A DNA stretch of 51,553 nt from Myxococcales bacterium (GTDB taxonomy: Bacteria; Myxococcota_A; Polyangia; Palsa-1104; SHYY01), in assembly GCA_009692555.1 (NCBI GenBank), contig SHYY01000016.1, positions 1 through 51,553 on the forward strand, in the 5' to 3' direction. The position numbers and the translations under genes were made by a program. Shown piece by piece: positions 46,101-51,006 of this stretch. Numbering within the stretch: the stretch's first letter is position 1; every line of letters starts with the position of its first letter. A model generated the notes under the pieces. That model saw only the letters and a program-made list of their open reading frames with translations. It had not been told where the DNA came from and did not search any database.

Positions 46101-47531
46101 CAGCGACGGGATCATGTACTCGGGCAGCCGCTCCGCGAGCCAGGTGCGAAGGTCCAGGAGCGCCGCCTCGCGCCCGGGTTGGGCGACCACGTAGGCGATC
46201 AGCCGCCGCCCTCCCCCTGCCTCCTCGCGGCCCACGACCACCACCTCGCGCAGCGACGGGTGCGCCCCGAGCACCACCTCGATCTCCCCGGGCTCGACCC
46301 GGAACCCGCGTACCTTCTCCTGTCGGTCGGTCCGCCCCAGGAACTCGAAGCTGCCGTCGCTGCGGAGGCGAGCACGATCGCCCGTCCGATAGAGCCGCGA
46401 TCCGGGAGGGCCGAAGGGGTCGGGCAGGAAGGCCTCGGCGGTCAGGTCGGGCCGGTGGAGGTAGCCCCGCGCGAGACCGGGCCCGGCGACGTGCAGCTCC
46501 CCGGGATCGCCTGGCTGCACCTCCGCCCCCCGCTCGTCCAGAAGATGGACGCGCGTGTTCAAGATCGGGCGGCCCAGCGACGGGACGCCCGGTGCGCCGC
46601 CCAGCTCGAGCAGGGTCGCGTAGACGGTCACCTCGGTGGGTCCATAGGCGTTGAACAGGCGGCGCCCGGGAGCGAATCGCGCCGCAAGCTCGGCGGTGAG
46701 CGCCTCGCCGCCCGAGATCAGCACCCGCAGCGCCGGCAGCTCGCCCTCGGGAAGCGTCGCCATCACCGACGGTGGGAGGAGCGTGTGGGTGATCCGCTCC
46801 GCGCGCAGGAGCCGCCAGAGCGGCGGGCCCGGCGCGAGGTCCTCCGCGGTGGCGAGGACCAGGGTGGCGCCCGAACGCAGCGCGAGCACCAGCTCGAACA
46901 CCGAGGCGTCGAAGTTCAGCGACGCAAACTGCAGCACGCGGCTGGCCGGATCCACGGCGAAGGCGCGCACCTGCGCTTCGGCCATGTTGAGGAGACCGCG
47001 TTGCTCCAGCACCACGCCCTTCGGCCGGCCCGTGGATCCCGAGGTATAGATGACGTACGCGGCGTTGTCCGGCCCGGCCCCCGAATCGGGGGAGCGCTCC
47101 TGCTGCCGATCGATCGCCACGCGGTCGCGGTCGAGGCAGAGGGACGGCACGGCGCGGCCAGGGAGGGGCAGCGCCTCGAGAGATCGCTGGTCGCCGAGGA
47201 GGGCGCCGACGCGCGCGTCCTCGATCAGCTCCGCCAGGCGCCGCCTCGGGTAGCGCGGATCCAGCGGCAGCCAGGCGCCTCCCGCCTTCAGGATGCCGAG
47301 CACGCCGATCACCAGCTCCGGCGATCGGGTCACGCTCAGCCCGACGATCGACTCCAGGCCGACGCCGAGCCCGCGCAGCGCGTGCGCCACCTGGTTCGCG
47401 CGCCGATCGAGCTCACCGTAGCTCACCGCGCGGCCCGAAAAGACCAGCGCCGTCGCCTCGGGCGTGCGCTCCGCCCAGACGGCAATCAGGTCGTGGATGG
47501 AGCGTTCGGTGGGCAGATCCTGCTCGGACAC
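40188..47531 (-). CDS. Nonribosomal peptide synthetase, A-T-C-AL-KR-T
   Basis: 2,447 residues, GTG start. A1 (about 20-520; core YTSGSTGRPKG near 162) has no C domain before it, so it is a starter. I read its specificity positions as D-A-F-L-I-G-A-V-Y-K, which suggests a hydrophobic amino acid but matches no code I can name. T1 follows (GGDSL near 547), then C (HHIVCDG near 740, intact). A second AMP ligase (AL, about 1235-1790; SGSTGLPK near 1390, TTSGKIQ near 1767) lacks the amino-acid-binding Asp, so it should load an acid other than an amino acid. A ketoreductase with GGLGGVG (near 2038) follows, then T2 (GGHSML near 2370). AL-KR-T modules in depsipeptide synthetases load alpha-keto acids and reduce them. 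The basic C-terminal tail probably docks the PKS. Two extra A10-like motifs are discussed under findings. Confidence 0.93.
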   Translation of the reverse strand: MSEQDLPTERSIHDLIAVWAERTPEATALVFSGRAVSYGELDRRANQVAHALRGLGVGLESIVGLSVTRSPELVIGVLGILKAGGAWLPLDPRYPRRRLAELIEDARVGALLGDQRSLEALPLPGRAVPSLCLDRDRVAIDRQQERSPDSGAGPDNAAYVIYTSGSTGRPKGVVLEQRGLLNMAEAQVRAFAVDPASRVLQFASLNFDASVFELVLALRSGATLVLATAEDLAPGPPLWRLLRAERITHTLLPPSVMATLPEGELPALRVLISGGEALTAELAARFAPGRRLFNAYGPTEVTVYATLLELGGAPGVPSLGRPILNTRVHLLDERGAEVQPGDPGELHVAGPGLARGYLHRPDLTAEAFLPDPFGPPGSRLYRTGDRARLRSDGSFEFLGRTDRQEKVRGFRVEPGEIEVVLGAHPSLREVVVVGREEAGGGRRLIAYVVAQPGREAALLDLRTWLAERLPEYMIPSLFVPLVALPRLPNDKIDRAALPAPGPGRPELSAPFVAPRTETERALAAIFGEVLRVAPIGVDDDFFAFGGDSLRAIRVLARITTSLRVSLPLRALFDTPTVERLARQIGRGVLANLPEGPPLVPRTGDSDCPLSFAQQRLWFLHQLDKESAAYHVPASVRFDGPLDADRLAKALTGLVRRHEALRTVFPRVDGAPVQRVIAPREVALPMVDLARLTDDERRARITDETRDAFGRPFDLANAPPLRARLLRLGEGEHILLLALHHIVCDGRSMVVLLEELSALYDGCSAPALAVQFPDFAVWERRLASEKADAHLAFWRDELRGAPTVIRLPADRPPSVPPSARGARQSVRVPQPLAEALLRLAHGEGATLFMTLLAAFDLLLAESAGVDLLVATPIENRRVSALEGLIGCFADTVVIRARLEGDPTFRALLGRVRERTLAAWTHQDLPFERIVEALRPARDGGDQPLVQVLFALQEPPLDRATGDGVRWHFVEVDDGAAPFDLMLELWESPAGLEGSFLYRRDRFDAFTIETLAGRFTALLAAIAAGPDRPLSELAHIAESGEPDGEAGSEASSEASIDLGHALPEAELALLDDPEVEECAVRMRRGVVGELVVAYVVTTGAAWAPSVTLPPELRKAVWVPLTSLPLGADGLIDEVALSRMEVIDEQTARGVEQALAWWPAVDAVAVIDEHVESPERLHLADLLPDAPRSLEAPPAARGRPPEAASTATRPPALSDGGPLNIPAGEPRTLGAALLRAAAGRRGITFVAGDGAESRVSYSDLLVRARSLLAGLTAQGLAPGDRVILQIDSLADHFAAFWACLLGGIVPTSVAIAPSYEEAGAVVKKLHHTWQLLGGPMILALRHLVPSLQGLGAHLSMAGARVLAVEDLRGDPALARLHDGRPDDVAFLQLTSGSTGLPKCIQETHDGIIHHIHGARIANGYSDTDVDLNWLPVDHVVPILTCHLKDVYLGCEQIQVATEHVLARPLAWLDLLAAHRATHTWSPNFGFKRIADALPVAGRSWDLSSVRAFMNAGEQVTLPVVRDFLRLLAPHGVRPEAIQPSFGMAEACTCMTFHNRFDLVQGVHRIRKRSLGGGALEVADSTDVSDDSIISFVDLGPPVPGVRVRIVDAENGVLPEGTVGRMQIHGAVVTPGYLFNEPANREAFVGDGWFNSGDLGFLLGGRLTLTGREKEIIIVRGANYYCYEVEDIVQSVAGVEPTFAAACAVDDPQGGTEGMAVFFVPRDPVSPTPVDDATASLVAAVRAQVTSRLGLSPLHVVPVARCDFPRTTSGKIQRGDLKRALAAGHFDSAIKALDLHAGNARTLPDWFHRRVWRRKEAAVALRPREPGEGVCLLIAGPSSLAADLAVRLRSDGRRVVRVESGPGREIECLAADHLRIDLADGASWARLLDPIACGVAEVVHLGSFGEGGVPDAELGLLALTTALLTKGQRPVRLLVVSSGAQPVAPDEPIDLAQAALLGLLQTLPLEAPRIDARHLDLQLAPADVNAQLILRELRARACDREVAYRGGRRLCARLQRADLRAASSREDPFVQGGRYLLAGGLGGVGSELARHLLVTRQARLLVIGRSPPDRRSDEIAALEQVAERAGGEILCRQTDLADGDRLRSIAAAAEAHFGAPLDGAVHLAGLLGERLLRDETPETFAATLHPKVAGARALVDLLADRPGSLLVCFSSVNATFGGFSVGAYSAASRFLAHLAHERRRGGQPTHCIEWSLWDEIGMTRGHPMKEAARARGYQAISASRGMASLEVALRRGDGHLLIGLDGSGRPVRRRLDGAVAMRRLSIHFSGTEHPSVKPQDRLGRDVSLRWVPLVRLPRTPDGAIDPAALPGQRQARGSSVGDRPSPRGETERTLAAIWQDVLRVDEVGRDDNFFDLGGHSMLLVQVRDRVSRTFDRDVPIVDLFRHPTLRALAAHLASKPQPSSSHIQVDQRARKQRAAQERQRQRPGARPKNDG

Positions 47532-47533
47532 GG

Positions 47534-47553
47534 CGCGACCCCCGTGGGTCGCG
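47534..47553 (-). promoter_or_regulatory. Perfect 8-bp-arm palindrome at the NRPS transcript start
   Basis: CGCGACCC (47534-47541), loop CCGT, GGGTCGCG (47546-47553). It lies between the -10 box and the GTG start (47531) and covers the expected transcript start near 47549. It also contains the only G-rich stretch that could bind ribosomes. An operator is the simplest reading. Confidence 0.5.
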
Positions 47554-47555
47554 GC

Positions 47556-47584
47556 AGGTTATCAAGGGCCCGATCGGCTGGCAA
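47556..47584 (-). promoter_or_regulatory. Sigma-70-like promoter of the NRPS-PKS operon
   Basis: On the minus strand TTGCCA (47584-47579), 17 bases, TAACCT (47561-47556). Each hexamer has four to five consensus matches. It is the only good candidate in the 91-base gap before the NRPS, so the synthetase genes are probably transcribed apart from the SDR gene. Confidence 0.45.
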
Positions 47585-47622
47585 GAAGGCGACGGCGCGT
47601 CTGTCGAAGGCGCGTCGCCAGG

Positions 47623-48504
47623 CTACTCCGGGAGCACCCGGCGGATCGCCTCCGGGGTGAAGCGGGCGAGGTCCAGTCCGAGGGTGGGCTCGCCAGTCCG
47701 GGCGTCGCCTGCCACCTCCTCCTCGAGAATTGCGAGCTGATCGAAGGTGAACGGGACTCCCGGCGACGAGCGGAAGAGGTGGCTGAGCGGCTCGATCAGC
47801 AGGTAGGGCATCCCCAGCTTCGGGCGGCGCAGCCCGATCGCGCGCATCATCCGGTTGTAGATCTCGCCGATCGGGAGCACCTCGGGGCCCGGGAGATCGT
47901 AGGCCGCACCGATTGTGTCGCTCCGCTCGAGGACCAGCCGCACCGCGCGGGCCACGTCGGTGGCGGCCACCGGGGCGAGGCAGGCCGCGCCGTCACCGGG
48001 GAAGAGGGCGATCGGCATGCGGCGAAGCATTCGTGCGAGCGGAGTGGTGAAGTCGTCACCGACCCCGAAGATCGCTGACGGTCGGAGAACCGTCACGTCG
48101 AGCAGGGAGCGGCGGATGAACTCCTCGCCCGCGAACTTGGCGCGGTGGAAAGCGCTGCGTGACCTGGGGCGCGCGCCCAGCGAGGAGAGGTGAATCACCC
48201 GTCGCACGCGCGCGGCGCGACACGAGGCGACCAGGTTGCGCACGCCCTTGTCGTGGATGTCGTGGAAGGTCTGGCCGCGCGACTGCCGGAGAGATCCCGC
48301 CGACCAGACCACCGCGTCGCAGCCGGCGATCACCCCGTCGAGCCCATGGATCCGGGTGGCGTCGGCCGCCTGGAACCCTTGATGCCACCCGGCGACGGGC
48401 CTTCGCGCCACCGCCAGCGCGGTATGCCCGGCTGCGGTGAGCTCGTCGACGATGTGACGGCCCACGAAGCCGGTCCCACCGATCACTGCGATGCGCATCG
48501 CCAT
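47623..48504 (-). CDS. Atypical short-chain dehydrogenase (NDUFA9-like NAD-binding protein)
   Basis: 293 residues; an in-frame ATG six bases later (MRIAVIGG) is an equally good start. The N-terminus IAVIGGTGFVGRHIV is the NAD(P)-binding TGxxGxxG loop of extended SDRs. The usual catalytic YxxxK is not evident: the place reads SAFHRAKFAGEEFIRRS, with His for Tyr, as in the atypical NDUFA9-like branch. C-terminal strands include VTVLRPSAIFGVGDDF and AAYDLPGPEVLPIGEI. These proteins bind NADPH but are often not enzymes; the mitochondrial relative is a complex I subunit. It is 91 bases upstream of the NRPS on the same strand but has its own gene group. A role in the pathway is not shown. Confidence 0.87.
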   Translation of the reverse strand: MAMRIAVIGGTGFVGRHIVDELTAAGHTALAVARRPVAGWHQGFQAADATRIHGLDGVIAGCDAVVWSAGSLRQSRGQTFHDIHDKGVRNLVASCRAARVRRVIHLSSLGARPRSRSAFHRAKFAGEEFIRRSLLDVTVLRPSAIFGVGDDFTTPLARMLRRMPIALFPGDGAACLAPVAATDVARAVRLVLERSDTIGAAYDLPGPEVLPIGEIYNRMMRAIGLRRPKLGMPYLLIEPLSHLFRSSPGVPFTFDQLAILEEEVAGDARTGEPTLGLDLARFTPEAIRRVLPE

Positions 48505-48565
48505 TCCACGATCCGGACCGCCGGACGGGTCAGCGCCGCGCCGCCCGGAGAAGCGCTGGCGCGTG

Positions 48566-48802
48566 TCACAACTTGAAGTCGCCGCCGTCGTCGCTCGACG
48601 AGAGGCGGCGCCGGAGCGCCTCGGAGTCCGCAGCCTCCGGCGGCGTCGGAATGGCGCACACCGAGAGCTCGATCCACGCGCCTTCGCCGACTCCTTCCGG
48701 GAGCAGCGAGGCCGGCACTTTCGCCGGGGTGCCGTCGATGAGCAGCGTCGCCACGCCCGCCTCGACCTGATCCACGAACGCCCGCGAGATCCGACTCGTC
48801 AT
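48566..48802 (-). CDS. DUF3006-type small protein
   Basis: 78 residues; the ATG overlaps the TGA of the upstream metallo-beta-lactamase gene (ATGA). The sequence starts SRISRAFVDQVEAGVATLLIDG and continues with PASLLPEGVGEGAWIELSV, the compact beta-barrel pattern of DUF3006. DUF3006 genes often directly follow ComEC/Rec2-like metallo-hydrolase genes, as here, so the two products probably act together. The biochemical role is unknown. There are no Cys residues or membrane segments. Confidence 0.8.
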   Translation of the reverse strand: MTSRISRAFVDQVEAGVATLLIDGTPAKVPASLLPEGVGEGAWIELSVCAIPTPPEAADSEALRRRLSSSDDGGDFKL

Positions 48803-50013
48803 GGATGACAATCCTCCGCCGGGCGCCGGCCGCTCCCCAGGGCCGCCGCGCGATCGACAAATTCGATCCGGTTCTGCGGCACGATCGCCGCGGCCGGCGC
48901 GCATCCGGCGCGGTGAAAGACCGGCGAGCGACGGCTCGCGACGAAGGACGCCCGCGTCGTCGGCAATCGTCGACGTGCAGCAAGCTCGGAAGGCAACGCA
49001 GCGGCCGGCACCTGCGGGGCCGGAGCGACCGGCGGCTGCGGGGTGGGTGGGGCCGGTGCCTGCGGGACCGGAGCGGGCAGCGCGCGCTCCCCCTGCGCCG
49101 GGTCCCTGGCGGGTCCTCCGGTCGCGACCGAGAGCGTCTTCCCGTCGGTGGTGACGCGGATCTCCCCATCGCGGTCGGTGCGATAGACCCGCGCTCCGGC
49201 GGCCTGCCACCTCTCCACCGTCGCCGGCGCGGGGTGCCCGTAGCTGTTGGCCGCCGCGACGCTCATCACCGCGATCTCCGGCGCCACCGCCGCCACCAGG
49301 GGCGCGGTGGACGAGTGGCGACTCCCGTGATGGGCCACCTTCACCACGCGCGCATGCAGCGGCGCTCCACCGTCGCTGCGAGCGTGCTCCACCAGCCAGC
49401 TCTCGGTGTCCGCTTCGGCATCGCCGAGGAAGAGGAAGGAGGCCGCACCAAAGTCGATCCGCAAGACGACGGAGTTCGCGTTGACATCGGAGCGCGTGCC
49501 CGTGATCGGTGGCGACGGCGGGCCGAGCAGCGTCATCACCGCCCCACCGCCGAGGTCGATCTTCCGCCCGGTGACCGCATCCTTCACCTCGACCCCACCC
49601 TCCTGCAGCGCCCGAACCAGCCCCGCGTAGGCCGGCGAGGGGTGCGGAAACGGCGCGTCGACAAACTGGCGCACACCGACGGCGGCGATCACCTTCGCCA
49701 GCCCTCCGAGGTGATCGAGGTGGCGGTGGCTGAGCAGTATCAGATCGATCGGCCCGCCCCCCGGCCGCTGCCGGAGCCGCGCCACCAGCCGCTCGGCCGC
49801 ATCGGGTGGACCGCCGTCGATCAGCGCGGTCTTTCCCGTTGGTGAGGTCACCAGCGCGGCGTCGCCCTGACCCACGTCCAGGAACTCGACAAGGAGCACG
49901 CCTGCCGCGGAGGGCGTCGCGAGCACCACGTCGCCCTTCGCAGGCGGCGCGCTCCTGCACCCCGCGGCCAGCAGCGCCAGCAGGGCGAGCCGGCGGAGCG
50001 ACGGTAAACGCAC
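48799..50013 (-). CDS. ComEC/Rec2-like metallo-beta-lactamase lipoprotein with Ada-like C-terminal motif
   Basis: 404 residues, GTG start. The N-terminal signal (LALLALLAAGCRS) predicts a lipoprotein. Residues about 35-270 are a metallo-beta-lactamase fold of the ComEC C-terminal type: VGQGDAALV, LLSHRHLDHLGGL (HxHxDH), FLFLGDAEAD, VVKVAHHGSRHSS and NSYGHP. There are no ComEC membrane helices, so this is the stand-alone secreted form, a probable phosphodiesterase or nuclease acting on DNA or nucleotides. After a Pro/Ala linker the C-terminus (about 355-404) reads FVASRRSPVFHRAGCAPA ... RRPAEDCHP, the small Cys motif resembling the Ada/excalibur-type DNA-binding element found on secreted nucleases. 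The linker overlaps REP-like repeat R2, copy 2. Confidence 0.88.
   Translation of the reverse strand: MRLPSLRRLALLALLAAGCRSAPPAKGDVVLATPSAAGVLLVEFLDVGQGDAALVTSPTGKTALIDGGPPDAAERLVARLRQRPGGGPIDLILLSHRHLDHLGGLAKVIAAVGVRQFVDAPFPHPSPAYAGLVRALQEGGVEVKDAVTGRKIDLGGGAVMTLLGPPSPPITGTRSDVNANSVVLRIDFGAASFLFLGDAEADTESWLVEHARSDGGAPLHARVVKVAHHGSRHSSTAPLVAAVAPEIAVMSVAAANSYGHPAPATVERWQAAGARVYRTDRDGEIRVTTDGKTLSVATGGPARDPAQGERALPAPVPQAPAPPTPQPPVAPAPQVPAAALPSELAARRRLPTTRASFVASRRSPVFHRAGCAPAAAIVPQNRIEFVDRAAALGSGRRPAEDCHP
48955..49001 (+). repeat. REP-like repeat R2, copy 2, within a coding linker
   Basis: About 47 bases related to 7733-7777, in the other orientation: GTCGGCAATCGTCGAC followed by GTGCAGCAAGCTCGG and AGGCAACG. 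It lies inside the metallo-beta-lactamase gene, in the linker before its Cys-rich tail, and is translated there as part of LPSELAARRRLPTTRAS. The reading frame is kept. Confidence 0.55.
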
Positions 50014-50117
50014 CGCCGGATGGTAGCAGCGCCATCAGGGCCCTGGCAATGAACCGTCGCATCTCCCTCTCCTTCCGCCAAACGCGGCGACGCATTATCG
50101 GAAGCTGGACGGGGAAG

Positions 50118-50134
50118 TTGCGTTCTCGACGCAA
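50118..50134. promoter_or_regulatory. Palindrome between the divergent 50013 and 50215 genes
   Basis: TTGCGT (50118-50123), loop TCTCG, ACGCAA (50129-50134): perfect 6-bp arms. It is in the 201-base divergent gap, where a shared operator would be expected. I see nothing else definite in the gap. Confidence 0.3.
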
Positions 50135-50214
50135 GCCTCCCACTTGTCGCGATCACAACCGGATCGTAGGGCCACCTTCTCCCGACACCCGATTGCGTGT
50201 ACGTTCACTTGTTC

Positions 50215-50646
50215 ATGGCGCCCCTCCGTCGGACCTTCCTCGCGCCGCTCTCACTTCTCCTCTGTGCCGCCGCGGCGGGCGCGGTGGAGAACTTCCAGGC
50301 AGCCCAGCCCGCCGACGGCGGGGCGCGGGCGCTGATCGAGCAGCTCGCCCCGCCAGCCCGACCCCGCCCCACGCCGCGCGCCCCCGCCGCGCCGACACCC
50401 GAGCCGCCCACGATCGCGTCGCTCCTGCCGTGGGCGCTCACCGGCGCAGCGACGATCGCGCTGATCGCCGCGCTCGCCTGGGCGCTCACCGAGCGGCGGA
50501 TGCGACGCGAGACGCAGGACGAGCTCGGCCGGATGAAGAGCTACCTCGCCACCGTCAAGCGCGCCCCCAGGGTCCCCGAGGGCGAGTCCGCCTCGAAGTC
50601 CCCGGGCCCAGGGGACGCTGTGGTGCCACCTGCGGCGGGTCGATGA
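50215..50646 (+). CDS. Small membrane protein of unknown function
   Basis: 143 residues from the ATG at 50215; an in-frame GTG at 50197 would add six. Neither has a clear ribosome-binding site. A Sec signal (FLAPLSLLLCAAAAGAVE) is followed by a disordered Pro/Ala stretch (RPRPTPRAPAAPTPEPP) and one strong membrane helix at about 74-94 (WALTGAATIALIAALAWALT), then a charged cytoplasmic helix (ERRMRRETQDELGRM). No family is recognised. The last dozen residues (PGDAVVPPAAGR) and the TGA stop are encoded by repeat R1, copy C, so the C-terminus has been set by that repeat. Confidence 0.65.
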   Translation: MAPLRRTFLAPLSLLLCAAAAGAVENFQAAQPADGGARALIEQLAPPARPRPTPRAPAAPTPEPPTIASLLPWALTGAATIALIAALAWALTERRMRRETQDELGRMKSYLATVKRAPRVPEGESASKSPGPGDAVVPPAAGR

Positions 50647-50652
50647 GGCCCA
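50598..50652 (+). repeat. Dispersed repeat R1, copy C (supplies a C-terminus and stop codon)
   Basis: GTCCCC-GGGCCCA-GGGGAC (hairpin 1), GCTGTGGTGCC, then ACCTGCGGCGGGT and GATGAGGCCCA. The TGA at 50644-50646 ends the small membrane protein. Orientation relative to the gene is opposite to that of copies A and B. Confidence 0.65.
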
Positions 50653-50723
50653 CGAGGTGTAGATCAAAGGCTCCCGTCGCGTGCGCGCCGATTCGCTTCG
50701 CATGGCTGCGTTGCTCGTCGGTC

Positions 50724-50742
50724 ACAGGCGGAGAGCCTGTTT
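50724..50742 (+). terminator. Short terminator-like hairpin
   Basis: ACAGGC (50724-50729), loop GGAGA, GCCTGT (50735-50740), followed by TT and a pyrimidine stretch. It is 78 bases after the stop at 50646 and could end that transcript. The T-run is poor. Confidence 0.3.
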
Positions 50743-50808
50743 CCTCCTCGCGCCTTGCCCTGCTCGCGCCTCGGCACGCGCGCTCGGTCCACCTTTCATC
50801 CACACCTC

Positions 50809-50820
50809 CTCAGATCTGAG
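50809..50820. promoter_or_regulatory. Perfect 12-bp palindrome CTCAGATCTGAG before the micro-protein gene
   Basis: CTCAGATCTGAG is exactly self-complementary and ends 3 bases before the GTG at 50824. No convincing -35/-10 pair precedes it. It is an operator candidate, or it occludes translation initiation. Confidence 0.35.
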
Positions 50821-50823
50821 CGC

Positions 50824-50994
50824 GTGGACCCGCCCCGCCCCTTCCCCGAGAGCCTCTGCCACCGGTGCGCCGCTCCGCCCCGCTACGTGCGCTCGGCGAG
50901 CAGCACCTTCATCCTCTGCCCGCTGCTGCCCGACAAGTACCCGCCGCAGCCCGTGCTCCGCTGCCCTCTCTTCCGGCCGCGCCCGAAGCCGTGA
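50824..50994 (+). CDS. Four-cysteine micro-protein
   Basis: 56 residues from the GTG at 50824; the frame is open farther upstream. The core reads PESLCHRCAAPPRYV, STFILCPLLPDKYP and PVLRCPLF. Four cysteines in CxxC ... C ... C order suggest a small zinc-ribbon or metal site. I believe similar short proteins occur widely in bacteria, but I cannot name a family. Support for coding: the cysteine spacing and the aromatic/Pro pattern look constrained, unlike random high-GC frames. The start is uncertain, as no ribosome-binding site is seen. It lies alone between a small membrane protein gene and the terminal element. Confidence 0.5.
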   Translation: MDPPRPFPESLCHRCAAPPRYVRSASSTFILCPLLPDKYPPQPVLRCPLFRPRPKP

Positions 50995-51006
50995 CCCGGG
51001 TCCGGC

